Origin: CAYNFR01 sp964396595
GTDB lineage: Bacteria > Bacteroidota > Bacteroidia > Chitinophagales > Saprospiraceae
Length of the DNA stretch: 49,054 nt
Assembly (NCBI GenBank): GCA_964396595.1
Contig: CAYNFR010000026.1
Location: 1-49,054, forward strand
Direction: 5' to 3'
Shown here piece after piece: positions 17,601 through 24,958 of the stretch. The position numbers and the translations under genes are program-made. How positions within the stretch are numbered: position 1 is the stretch's first letter; every line of letters starts with the position of its first letter. The notes beneath the pieces are model-generated. The model was not told the origin of the DNA, made no database searches, and saw nothing but the letters and a program-made list of their open reading frames with translations.

Positions 17601-17765
17601 GTCAACATCGATGGCTGTAATCCTGCCACTCATTCCGGCAGGCCCTATATTGCGGGCTTTAATTCCTTTAACATGATCGGGGTTTAATGCTTGCGAACTG
17701 ATTGTACCGATTAACAAAGCTTGAACAAACAGGCTAAGTAGTAATGCTAATGAGTAATTTCTCAT
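14643..17765 (-). CDS. Large exported Asp-box (BNR/sortilin-like) beta-propeller protein
   Basis: A 1040-residue protein. The ATG at 17765 starts a clean signal peptide (MRNYSLALLLSLFVQALL..SSQA); a frame from 17831 adds 22 unconvincing residues. At least eleven Asp-box-type motifs (S-x-D-x-G-x-T-W) run from about residue 70 to 690, for example STDGGITW, SVDGGRTW, TTDGGESW, THDGGKNW, STDGGVTW, SADCGKSW, TRDKGKTW, as in sortilin/Vps10 and sialidase-like propellers. The C-terminal 300 residues are a beta domain plus a helical, possibly coiled-coil segment (LKEIDNLTEQSRQLYDKIKA). Often annotated as glycosyl hydrolase, but I see no catalytic residues that would prove this; binding or scaffolding at the cell surface is as likely. 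Confidence 0.8.
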   Translation of the reverse strand: MRNYSLALLLSLFVQALLIGTISSQALNPDHVKGIKARNIGPAGMSGRITAIDVDLSNPQRIFVGAASGGVWLSTDGGITWKPIFDDQPNIAIGAIKINQRNPSEIWVGTGEGNPRNSQNSGAGIFKSVDGGRTWAFKGLKNTKTIHRIIIDESRDGVVYVGAHGAAWGASPDRGLFKTTDGGESWSKILYVNDQTGIGDMVIDPSNPNKLIVAMYEHSRKPWTFTSGGPGSGLYITHDGGKNWRRVEASDGLPKGELGRIGLAIGTSNPNYVYALVEAKDNALYKSTDGGVTWSMVTSGPNLSDRPFYYHEIYVDPSNEDRLYSLYTYLSTSTDGGRTWKVIADYGNNVHPDHHAFWISPHDPNFLINGNDGGLNISYDMGNNWRFINNLPVGQFYHVSIDDEFPYNVYGGMQDNGSWAGPGFVLRSGGITNYDWQEVFFGDGFDVTPKPDDPNLVYAMSQGGNIGLVDRTTGVSRFIKPLHPDNVKLRFNWNAPLALDPTNTCGLYYGSQFVHYSADCGKSWTILSGDLTTNDTTKQKQHLSGGLTIDATSAENNTTIIAIAPHPTDFQTILVGTDDGRLQITTDRGTTWQDIYRLLPQAPSGGWIPQIEWSLSDENEAFVVLNNYRQNDWSAYLYHTRDKGKTWKRIVNDSQVASFTLSIVQDKEEPRLLFLGTDVGLYFSINRGSTWHKWVGNLPHVQIQDMKIQPTFGDLVMGTFGRAFWVIDDIGFMRKLASDNFTLRDFAVASVSPAYRAQSRSYQGIRFIGQAEFQGDNKNTNAVFTLWLKPNEGGDKKKEKIHFTILGENGDTIRRFSREVSDQGINRIAWMLETDGIEGPSPRDRKEDSDPPRGDLALPGIYKALIKYGDMSDSINVEVRMDPRLDISTQDIADLKNALKEIDNLTEQSRQLYDKIKAAKKSMSIVQKLTETLSSDLQKDLNKLITDENKKLEDLHALFFNRDNLKGIQRNPEILTGYIGTARRYYMSSYGSPSPNAQLALDKAKRMYEEVKMEVDKYFESDWPMFKNKINETDFKIFED

Positions 17766-17928
17766 AGTAGGTTTTAAATATTTGATATGATAAAAATTAG
17801 AAGAGCCAAGATAAGGTTTTAGTCGATTCATACTACAAAAATCCCTTTAAACCCGTCACTTACCGGCCACGATGAAAAGATAAAACAGAGAATTGGCTCT
17901 CTGATCGTGTAGCTTATTGATTAAGCTT

Positions 17929-17936
17929 TATTTTTG
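17929..17936 (+). promoter_or_regulatory. Possible -7 box (TATTTTTG) immediately before the BatA-type gene
   Basis: TAnnTTTG match ending 7 bases before the ATG at 17944. If used, transcription would begin almost at the start codon, giving a leaderless or nearly leaderless mRNA. No -33 support. Confidence 0.3.
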
Positions 17937-17943
17937 CGCGACT

Positions 17944-19968
17944 ATGCAGTTTTTGTATCCTCAATTTCTTTGGGCGTTATTGGCTTTAGCCATTCCAATT
18001 ATCATACACCTTTTTCATTTCAGGCGATTTAAGAAGGTTTATTTTACGAATGTCCGATTACTTCGCGAGCTTCAGCTAGAGACGAGCAATCGCAGTCGAC
18101 TCAGGAGTTTACTCATTTTGCTGGCAAGGTGTCTGGCTTTAGCAGCTTTAGTGATGGCCTTTGCGCAGCCTATCATACGCAATAGTGCCGTCGAGACTTC
18201 CGGCAATAGAAATCTAGTAGCCGTCTTTGTGGACAATAGTTTTAGTATGAATGCTACCAAGGACGAAGTACCGCTGCTTACTATCGCAAGAGATAAAGCC
18301 AGAGAGATAGTCAGTGCTTATAGAGATTTTGATCGGTTTTTATTGATGACACATGATTTAGAGCCGAAGCATATGCGGGTGGTTGATCAACATACCATGC
18401 TCAATTTTATTGATCAAATCAGAGAAACACCTCGGGTTTCAGATTTATCCCAGGTGTCTGCTATAGTTGATAGATTAGTACGTGAAGAGTCAGAATATGA
18501 CAAGTATTATTATGTGCTAAGCGATTTTCAGAAGAATATTTCTGTGTTTGATACACCATTGGATTCTATGATTGCGGTACAGATGGTTCCTATCCGCGCT
18601 GTACAAGAAAACAATGTTGCCATAGTTCATGCGGCGTTTGACGCTCCTGTCCCTGTGGTAGGACAGAATAATACCTTGCTGGTACATTACAAAAACAATG
18701 GAGAGAATACAGAAGATGTAGAGCTGCGAATGAATTATGCGGGTCAGGAGAGACCATTAGGTACAATCAGGATCAATCCCAATGAAGAATATATCGATAC
18801 TGTGGCCATCAGGATAGATCGCCCGGGTCGTCACGATATAGAATTGATTATCGCCGATTATCCGATCGTATTTGATGATCATTTTTACTTGAGTTTTGAT
18901 ATTGCTGATAGGCATTCAGTACTGTCAATTTACGAAGGATCAGGCAGCGCATTTGTCAGAAATGCCATCAATAATATACCAAATTTTGAATTGGTTCAAA
19001 TATCCAAAAATGCCATCAGATTTAATGAGTTTGCTAAGTACCGCTTGATCATCATAGAAGATATCAGTGAATACAGCTCGGGCTTGGTTTCAGAATTAGT
19101 ATCCTATGTAAAGAATGGTGGTAATCTGTTGATATTTCCGAATGCATCGGCCAATCCTAGTTCGATTAATTCCCTTCTTGGTGGATTAAATGCAGATCAG
19201 TTGGGTCGTATTAGAGAGGACACAAGAGAGGTTTCGCGTATTAATCAGGATGATTTTATATTTAATGATGTGTACGAGACTGTTCGTCAGAATCTCCGCT
19301 TACCGAGTGTGAAGCGTTCATTTGATCTGACCTTGAGCTCAGCGATTAGCAGAGATTATCTGATGCTGTATAGAGATGGAGGAGCCTATATATCCAAGTA
19401 TGGACGACAACAAGGTTTTCTGTATCTATGCTCCGCTCCCTTAAGTCGCGAATACAATGATCTGGTTCTGCATGCAGAGATTTTTGTACCGATGCTCTAC
19501 AAGATGACCTTGGTAAATGGTCCTGCAACGGTATTGTATTATTCCATCGGTGAAAATCAATTGATTCCCAATAAACAAGTCTTGAGTGGGGAAAGTGGTC
19601 AATATCGCTTGGCTTTAGGCCAAATAGAATTCATACCCGGCATCACCGCTATATCAAATGTAGGTGTCATCGATGTCCGAGACCAAGTGACACAAGCAGG
19701 GGTATGGACATTAACTAAAAATGAGCAAGAAATATCTAGAATAGCCTTTAACTATGATAGAAAGGAATCTGATGTGCGGTATGGCAGCATTGAGGAAATA
19801 GCACAGAGGATAGGGTATACTGTATGGGTAATGGGTGAAGCGGATCTTGCCGATATCTCTTCCTATGTATCTCTTCAGACGGATGGAAAGAGAATGTGGC
19901 GATGGTTTATTATTATTGCGCTATTGTTCTTGTTAATAGAAACGTTATTAATTCGGTTTTGGAAATAG
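17944..19968 (+). CDS. BatA-type aerotolerance membrane protein with vWA-like domain
   Basis: A 674-residue protein opening MQFLYPQFLWALLALAIPIIIHLFHFRR, the BatA N-terminal membrane segment. A second membrane helix follows at about 57-76. Then comes a von Willebrand A-like region whose MIDAS-type start reads VDNSFSMNAT (about residues 98-107), where the usual D-x-S-x-S is preserved. A final C-terminal helix is at about 650-670. The ATG at 17944 is chosen because it opens the known family start. Function is unclear; such proteins precede dihydroorotase-like genes in many Bacteroidota, and here pyrC-like starts 7 bases later. Confidence 0.82.
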   Translation: MQFLYPQFLWALLALAIPIIIHLFHFRRFKKVYFTNVRLLRELQLETSNRSRLRSLLILLARCLALAALVMAFAQPIIRNSAVETSGNRNLVAVFVDNSFSMNATKDEVPLLTIARDKAREIVSAYRDFDRFLLMTHDLEPKHMRVVDQHTMLNFIDQIRETPRVSDLSQVSAIVDRLVREESEYDKYYYVLSDFQKNISVFDTPLDSMIAVQMVPIRAVQENNVAIVHAAFDAPVPVVGQNNTLLVHYKNNGENTEDVELRMNYAGQERPLGTIRINPNEEYIDTVAIRIDRPGRHDIELIIADYPIVFDDHFYLSFDIADRHSVLSIYEGSGSAFVRNAINNIPNFELVQISKNAIRFNEFAKYRLIIIEDISEYSSGLVSELVSYVKNGGNLLIFPNASANPSSINSLLGGLNADQLGRIREDTREVSRINQDDFIFNDVYETVRQNLRLPSVKRSFDLTLSSAISRDYLMLYRDGGAYISKYGRQQGFLYLCSAPLSREYNDLVLHAEIFVPMLYKMTLVNGPATVLYYSIGENQLIPNKQVLSGESGQYRLALGQIEFIPGITAISNVGVIDVRDQVTQAGVWTLTKNEQEISRIAFNYDRKESDVRYGSIEEIAQRIGYTVWVMGEADLADISSYVSLQTDGKRMWRWFIIIALLFLLIETLLIRFWK

Positions 19969-19975
19969 CCTGACA

Positions 19976-21238
19976 ATGCGCATTTTACTCAAAAAGGCAC
20001 ACATACATCATAAACATTCGCGCTATCATGCCATGAAACGTGATATCTTGATAGTTGACGGGATAATAGAGCGAATCAGTGCGAAGATAGAGGATGAAGA
20101 AGCTGTACTAGTAGCCAGCAAGAACCTAGAAGTATCCCCTGCATGGGTCGATATAGGTGCTTTGTCTGGCGAACCCGGATTCGAGTATCGTGAAGATCTG
20201 GATTCAGTGCGGCGAGCAGCTGCACAAGGCGGTTATGGGAAAGTAGCCCTTTTTCCCAATACACAGCCTGTAATCGATAACAAGGCTCAAGTGCAGCAGA
20301 TGCTGAATGCTAATGATGATGATGCTGTGGTCGAGTTATGGCCTTTGGCTGCTGTAACAAGTGGTGGGGAAGGAAATGAGCTTTCTGAAATCATAGACTT
20401 AAGCAATGCAGGAGCATATGGCTTTACAGATGGGGTCAGCACACACATCAGTCATAATCAGTTGACCAGGGTAGTGGACTATGTCAAACTGACCAATAAG
20501 CCTTACATACACGTACTATCTGGCAATCATCTGTCCAAGGTAGGCCTTGTCAATGAAGGAAAAATGAGCGTGAGTCTAGGATTGGAAGGTATTCCAAGGC
20601 ACTTAGAAGAAGGAGAGATCAGAAAGTTGTTACAGGTGGCAGCGTATTGCGGTAATCACAAGGTGATTGTCTATGGCATAAGTGCTTTCGAATCAGTGAA
20701 GGTATTGAGCTCGCCGCAAGCTAAGGGCATGTTTCTTTCAGTTCCTTATCTTAATCTGATTGAGGATGAAATGGCTTTATCCCATTTTGATGTAAATCTG
20801 AAGGTGCTTCCACCGTTAAGAACTCGCGATGATCGTAAAGGGCTGGTGCGTGCATTTAATGATGGAAAAATTCATCTTGTAAGTTCTAATCACAGACCTA
20901 GATCTGTTGAAGAAAAAGATGAGCCCTTTGGTTTATCGGCATTTGGGTGTACAGGACTCGAAGAGTGTGTAAGGTCAATACTTACTTATGCGCCGGATGT
21001 TAATAAAGTTCGACTTATAGAGGCGGTTAGTCATTCTTCATACCAGGCACTGGATATTCAGATTCCTGAGCTGGAAGAAGGGTATCCTGCTTCGCTCACC
21101 ATATTCGATACATCTGTAAAGTCTTCATTCAATATAGAACAACGGGCTTCTAAGTCTCGTAATTCTCCTTTCAAGAATGAAATTCTTCAAGGCAAGGTCA
21201 TAGGCATTGTCAATGGTGCCGAATACATTATACATTAA
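19976..21238 (+). CDS. Dihydroorotase-like amidohydrolase lacking the HxH metal motif
   Basis: A 420-residue protein of the amidohydrolase/dihydroorotase family: GEPGFEYREDLDSVRRAAAQ, LFPNTQPVID and SLGLEGIPR are typical blocks. Active enzymes carry D-x-H-x-H before the R-E-P-G block to hold zinc; here the position reads DIGALSGEPG, with no histidine. The later SSNHRPRSVEEKD replaces the usual TDHAPH. This resembles inactive PyrC-prime proteins that pair with aspartate transcarbamoylase in some bacteria. Catalytic dihydroorotase activity is therefore doubtful, and a structural role with PyrB is inference. It follows the BatA-type gene by 7 bases. Confidence 0.8.
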   Translation: MRILLKKAHIHHKHSRYHAMKRDILIVDGIIERISAKIEDEEAVLVASKNLEVSPAWVDIGALSGEPGFEYREDLDSVRRAAAQGGYGKVALFPNTQPVIDNKAQVQQMLNANDDDAVVELWPLAAVTSGGEGNELSEIIDLSNAGAYGFTDGVSTHISHNQLTRVVDYVKLTNKPYIHVLSGNHLSKVGLVNEGKMSVSLGLEGIPRHLEEGEIRKLLQVAAYCGNHKVIVYGISAFESVKVLSSPQAKGMFLSVPYLNLIEDEMALSHFDVNLKVLPPLRTRDDRKGLVRAFNDGKIHLVSSNHRPRSVEEKDEPFGLSAFGCTGLEECVRSILTYAPDVNKVRLIEAVSHSSYQALDIQIPELEEGYPASLTIFDTSVKSSFNIEQRASKSRNSPFKNEILQGKVIGIVNGAEYIIH

Positions 21239-21289
21239 TTCTGAAGCTATAGTGTTGCCTCAGCTAAAGTAGGAAGGGCTGTCTGAAGT

Positions 21290-21464
21290 ATATTCGTAAC
21301 TAATCAGTGGCGATCAATTTCGCTCCCCAAAATGCCCATTTCCTATTATCCTACCGCTCTTTTTGAGTCAATAGCTCTGCTATTCACTCAAAAAGGAGCC
21401 TTGTCTAATAAAAAGTAGATTGATTTTTTGATCTGAAAGAATCTGACTGATTAGTTACGAATAT
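21290..21464. repeat. 175-bp concentric palindromic (MITE-like) element
   Basis: ATATTCGTAACTAATCAGT (21290-21308) is the perfect reverse complement of 21446-21464. In the middle, CTTTTTGAGTCAATAGC (21359-21375) pairs with GCTATTCACTCAAAAAG (21379-21395) with one mismatch and a 3-base loop. Both inverted repeats share exactly the same centre, base 21377. The arms between are partly complementary with small offsets (GATCAA 21312-21317 with TTGATC 21428-21433). This is the design of a decayed palindromic or miniature inverted-repeat element. I see no coding frame in it and no clear target duplication. Confidence 0.65.
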
Positions 21465-21472
21465 TATATTTG
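21465..21472 (+). promoter_or_regulatory. -7 promoter box (TATATTTG) for the DUF4199 gene
   Basis: Consensus TAnnTTTG, starting on the base after the palindromic element ends, 54 bases before the ATG at 21527. Its -33 region would lie inside the right arm of the element. Confidence 0.5.
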
Positions 21473-21526
21473 TATTCGTCCACAATTCATATTCATTGTG
21501 TACCTTAGTCATAAAATAAACAAATC

Positions 21527-22051
21527 ATGGAAAAACTCACCCCCTTTAAAGCAGGTATTAGATACGGATTAATCTTAGCGTTGATCGGAATAGTTATTAG
21601 TTTAATCGTCTACTATGGCGGTCTTCAGGATTATACAAATCAAAACTCTGGCAAGAATTGGATACTATCTCTAGTGACCTGGGTTTATGTCTTTGCTGTC
21701 ATGTTTTTAGCTATCAAGGCTGTGAAGGCAAGTAATGAAGGCTATCTGAGTATAGGCGAGGGTATGAGTACGGCCTTATATGTCGGATTAGTGTCTGGTG
21801 TTATCATTGCTGTATGGACTTACGCTTTTTATTCGCTTATCGGTACGGATATGCTTGATCAGATAAAAGAAGGTATTGATCTCGATGAGATGAGTGAGGC
21901 ACAGGCCGAAGCTACAGAGAAGATGATGAGTATCTTCATGAGTCCGGGGCTTATGTCTCTGATGGCTCTACTGTTCAGACTTATTTCAGCAGGTATATTC
22001 GGGCTTATCGCTTCATTGATACAGAAGAATGAACACTCACCTTATGCGTAA
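21527..22051 (+). CDS. DUF4199 family membrane protein
   Basis: A 174-residue protein opening MEKLTPFKAGIRYGLILALI, with four membrane segments (about 13-31, 44-64, 80-103 and 145-165) and a polar loop rich in Glu/Met before the last. The pattern matches DUF4199, a Bacteroidota family of unknown function usually found next to a glycosyltransferase and a dihydroorotase-like gene, as here. Confidence 0.85.
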   Translation: MEKLTPFKAGIRYGLILALIGIVISLIVYYGGLQDYTNQNSGKNWILSLVTWVYVFAVMFLAIKAVKASNEGYLSIGEGMSTALYVGLVSGVIIAVWTYAFYSLIGTDMLDQIKEGIDLDEMSEAQAEATEKMMSIFMSPGLMSLMALLFRLISAGIFGLIASLIQKNEHSPYA

Positions 22052-22118
22052 GGGGGGATAAATGAAGTCATAGATCCTATTACATATTAAAAATACTTCT
22101 ATTTGTCGGGGGGTGTTG

Positions 22119-22126
22119 TACCTTTG
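22119..22126 (+). promoter_or_regulatory. -7 promoter box (TACCTTTG) for the glycosyltransferase gene
   Basis: Consensus box ending 20 bases before the ATG at 22147. A TTG at 22103-22105 is closer than the usual -33 spacing. Confidence 0.45.
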
Positions 22127-22146
22127 AATGACTATTTGCAAGAAGA

Positions 22147-23082
22147 ATGGATTTATCGATAGTCATTCCGGTATATAATGAAGAAGAGTCTCTACACCCA
22201 TTGATTCAATGGATTGATCGGGTATTGAAGTCTAACGCAATTAAGGCGGAGGTGATATTTGTTGATGATGGGAGTAAAGACAGAAGCTGGGAAGTTATTA
22301 AAGAAATAGCAGCTAGGTATGATCTTGTTGTTCGCGCGATTAGTTTTCGGAGGAATTACGGTAAGTCAGCCGCATTAAATGAGGGCTTTCTCTTAGCAGA
22401 AGGGGAGGTCGTGATGACCATGGATGCAGATCTTCAGGACTCGCCTGACGAGATACCTGCTATGATAAAACTCATCCGAGAAGAAGGATATGATGTCGTA
22501 AGTGGATGGAAACAAAAGCGACATGACCCGATATCAAAACGTTGGCCGTCTAAGTTGTATAATGGTGTGGCGAGCAAACTGAGCGGCATACCACTGCATG
22601 ATTTCAACTGCGGATTAAAGGCGTACAAGTGCGAGGTCATTAAAGACATTAGTCTCTATGGTGACATGCATCGTTGGATTCCTGTACTAGCCAAATGGGC
22701 GGGATATTCAAGAATCACAGAGAAAGTTGTCGAGCATCATCCGAGGAAATATGGCGTCTCAAAGTTCGGTGCCAAGCGTCTGATAAGTGGTTTCTTAGAT
22801 TTATTGACCGTATTTTTCGTAGGTAAGTTCAATAAAAGACCCATGCATTTTTTCGGGACCTGGGGTGTAGTGTCGTTATTTATCGGAATCAGCATTCTTG
22901 CGTATCTCGGAGCTATGAAGATGTTTTACCAAGTCTCGGGCATACAGGATAGACCGCTATTTTTTCTCGGGATGATCTTGTTGTTAATTGGAAGCCAGCT
23001 GTTTCTGACTGGCTTTCTAGCCGAACTTGTAGTCAGTAATCGTAATCATACAGGGGTATATAATATTGCGGAAAAAATCTGA
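22147..23082 (+). CDS. Family 2 glycosyltransferase, DPM1/GtrB-like, membrane-anchored
   Basis: A 311-residue protein with the GT-A start IVIPVYNEEESL, the nucleotide-binding VDDGSKDRSWE, and the metal motif MDADLQDSPDE (DAD). Two C-terminal membrane helices (about 237-258 and 272-296) follow. This layout is that of polyprenyl-phosphate sugar transferases (GtrB/ArnC/DPM1-like), which put a sugar from a nucleotide donor on undecaprenyl phosphate at the inner membrane. The sugar is not predictable. Confidence 0.88.
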   Translation: MDLSIVIPVYNEEESLHPLIQWIDRVLKSNAIKAEVIFVDDGSKDRSWEVIKEIAARYDLVVRAISFRRNYGKSAALNEGFLLAEGEVVMTMDADLQDSPDEIPAMIKLIREEGYDVVSGWKQKRHDPISKRWPSKLYNGVASKLSGIPLHDFNCGLKAYKCEVIKDISLYGDMHRWIPVLAKWAGYSRITEKVVEHHPRKYGVSKFGAKRLISGFLDLLTVFFVGKFNKRPMHFFGTWGVVSLFIGISILAYLGAMKMFYQVSGIQDRPLFFLGMILLLIGSQLFLTGFLAELVVSNRNHTGVYNIAEKI

Positions 23083-23117
23083 TAAATTACCCAACATCTC
23101 AGCTTTTCTTCACGTAT

Positions 23118-23125
23118 TATACTTG
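23118..23125 (+). promoter_or_regulatory. Near-consensus -7 box (TATACTTG) before the lipoprotein cluster
   Basis: One mismatch to TAnnTTTG, 15 bases before the ATG at 23141. Confidence 0.35.
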
Positions 23126-23140
23126 TAATTAATCCTATTC

Positions 23141-23512
23141 ATGATGATGAAATTATTATCATTCCTCTGTATTCCACTTTTGTTAATCACATCATGTTCA
23201 GAAAATGATGATGTGAGATGTTATTCGTTTGATATTCGTGCTTGTCATGCTGATCCTTGGGTCAGTAAAGGAGGAGGCTCGGATCAGACAGTTTCAGATC
23301 GGCAGGCCGCAATAAAAGACTATCTTAGTTCACAAGGAATAGTAATATTAACCATAGGGATGGATCTTGATTATCCAAATGAAATTACATGTCGCGCATG
23401 TGTTGTATGTCCGGAAGGTCCGAGAGTGTTCATAGTCTCCAAGCAGCGTGATGGTAAAAAATTGAAGCGCCTAGAGTTACTTAATTTTACAGAAGATAAT
23501 TGTATTGATTGA
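23141..23512 (+). CDS. Cysteine-rich small lipoprotein, paralogue 1
   Basis: A 123-residue lipoprotein (signal with lipobox LITSC; lipid Cys at residue 19). The mature part starts with a polar spacer, then the motif CYSFDIRACHADPW. After a variable linker and a short alpha/beta stretch comes ITCRACVVCPEGPRVFIV, a C-x-x-C-x-x-C cluster, and a last cysteine near the end (EDNC). Two downstream genes encode the same architecture. The six mature cysteines could form three disulfides or bind metal. I do not recognise the family; it is probably anchored to the inner or outer membrane. Confidence 0.8.
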   Translation: MMMKLLSFLCIPLLLITSCSENDDVRCYSFDIRACHADPWVSKGGGSDQTVSDRQAAIKDYLSSQGIVILTIGMDLDYPNEITCRACVVCPEGPRVFIVSKQRDGKKLKRLELLNFTEDNCID

Positions 23513-23611
23513 GCTTAGGACGAGGCTATAAAAATTGTAATAATAAGACTTATAGCTACCCAACTAAATGAACATCATAACCGTAAAACTATAAACACAA
23601 AATCAATATTT

Positions 23612-23989
23612 ATGAAATATCCAATGTTTTTATTCTTAGCACTAGGTTTGATCATGTCATGTGGTAAAGATGACAGTGATGGGAAGTATTGTTACTCATT
23701 TGATCTGCGATCTTGTCAAGGTGATGCTTGGAACAAAGAGGAAAATCAAGGTGTTGCTAACAAGGATGAAAAGACAAGAATAGCAGAATTCCTCAATAAC
23801 AAAGGTATAGACATTAGTAAAGTAGCTATAGATCCTTCATTTCACGAAGTGGTGTGTCTAGCTTGTTATGTTTGTCCTTCAGGCGCACGAGTGTATATTC
23901 AGACCAATAAGCCCAGTCTTATAGAACTACAAGACTTAGATTTATTATCCTTACAAGAAGCAGACTGTACGCACAAGATGTTTAAATAG
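23612..23989 (+). CDS. Cysteine-rich small lipoprotein, paralogue 2
   Basis: A 125-residue lipoprotein (lipobox LIMSC, lipid Cys at residue 17). It shares CYSFDLRSCQGDAW, then VVCLACYVCPSGARVYI, and the final cysteine EADC with its neighbours. The segment before the C-x-x-C-x-x-C cluster (IAEFLNNKGID) aligns with IKDYLSSQGI of paralogue 1. Identity outside the motifs is low, so the duplication is old. It starts 99 bases after paralogue 1. Confidence 0.8.
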   Translation: MKYPMFLFLALGLIMSCGKDDSDGKYCYSFDLRSCQGDAWNKEENQGVANKDEKTRIAEFLNNKGIDISKVAIDPSFHEVVCLACYVCPSGARVYIQTNKPSLIELQDLDLLSLQEADCTHKMFK

Positions 23990-23997
23990 TTTAAAAT

Positions 23998-24022
23998 CCT
24001 TGAGGCCAAAATTGCTTCAAGG
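23998..24022 (+). other. Hairpin between lipoprotein paralogues 2 and 3
   Basis: CCTTGAGGC pairs with GCTTCAAGG (one G-U pair) around a 7-base loop. There is no T-tract, so it may be a weak terminator or an mRNA-processing or stability structure. Confidence 0.35.
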
Positions 24023-24054
24023 ACCACTATTAAATGAAAGTTTTAATCTGAGAA

Positions 24055-24429
24055 ATGTTACGTATTGTATCAATTGTAGCTTTATGTACCCTTCTTTTCA
24101 TAGGATGCGCGAAAGATAGTGACTATAGCTATTGCTATTCTTTTGACCCAAGAGCTTGCAAGACTGATCCATGGGTGGACAAGCCGACAGGAGCTAGCGT
24201 TCCTATTCCGGATCAGGAATTGACGATCAAGGCATGGTTGGATGACCAAGGTCTCAAGATTGAACGAGTTAAGATAACCGAGTTCTATCATCGAGAGATA
24301 TGCGATGCTTGTCATGTTTGTGCTGAGGGTTCGCGTGTGTTCATTGCTACGAATAAAGACTACACTACTCAATTAAAGGCTCTTGACCTACTGAACTTCT
24401 CTAAAGAAAGGTGCTCAAAAGTGTTTTAA
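24055..24429 (+). CDS. Cysteine-rich small lipoprotein, paralogue 3
   Basis: A 124-residue lipoprotein (lipobox LFIGC, lipid Cys at residue 18). It has CYSFDPRACKTDPW, then ICDACHVCAEGSRVFIAT and a final cysteine (KERC). It resembles paralogue 1 in the DPWV continuation and paralogue 2 in the ATNK/QTNK strand after the cysteine cluster. It starts 65 bases after paralogue 2. A possible stem, GATAAGT/ACTTATC at 24436-24458, lies after its stop codon. Confidence 0.8.
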   Translation: MLRIVSIVALCTLLFIGCAKDSDYSYCYSFDPRACKTDPWVDKPTGASVPIPDQELTIKAWLDDQGLKIERVKITEFYHREICDACHVCAEGSRVFIATNKDYTTQLKALDLLNFSKERCSKVF

Positions 24430-24559
24430 GTCATCGATAAGTCCTGAGCTCACTTATCATGTTTCAAGCATGTATATTTGCCATCCGATTAGAATGAAGC
24501 TAGCGGATCTAGTTAGTTTGTCTATCGGGTGAATCGAATAGTTGCAAAAACACAAGATT

Positions 24560-24946
24560 ATGTCGAGACAACAAGTCAGTACAGGTACTAGATGGGAGAT
24601 GGAAGTAGGTTACTCCCGCGCTGTCAAAGTGGGATGTAGTATCGAAGTGTCCGGCACCACAAGTGTCGATAACGATCATAATATCGTAGGTATTGACAAT
24701 CCATACGAGCAGACCCGGTTTATTTATGAAAAAATACAAAAAAGTCTACATCAGCTTAATGCATCTTTATCGGATGTAGTTCGATGCAGAATTTATGTAA
24801 CGGACATAAGCCGATGGGAGGAAGTAGGTAAAGCGCACAGTCTTTTTTTTTCTGAGATACGACCTGTTCTTACTATGGTGGAAGTGGCTGCATTGATAGA
24901 TCCAGCCTTACTAGTTGAGATTGAAGTGTCTGCCATAACATCATAG
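24560..24946 (+). CDS. RidA/YjgF-family protein
   Basis: A 128-residue protein from the ATG at 24560 (a TTG 18 bases earlier is less likely). YSRAVKVGCSIEVSGTTS, SLSDVVRCRIYVTDISRW and ALLVEIEVSAI follow the Rid family. The conserved arginine before the I/V-Y strand (VVRCRIYV) is the substrate-binding Arg of active enamine/imine deaminases. Archetypal RidA removes 2-aminoacrylate; this protein is more divergent, so it may belong to another Rid subgroup. It ends 12 bases before queE. Confidence 0.8.
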   Translation: MSRQQVSTGTRWEMEVGYSRAVKVGCSIEVSGTTSVDNDHNIVGIDNPYEQTRFIYEKIQKSLHQLNASLSDVVRCRIYVTDISRWEEVGKAHSLFFSEIRPVLTMVEVAALIDPALLVEIEVSAITS

Positions 24947-24958
24947 TTTATTAAGTCG

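Noticed and set aside
17766..17831. 22-residue N-terminal extension of the Asp-box protein
   Set aside because: The signal peptide begins at the ATG at 17765; the extension is polar and basic and would mask it.
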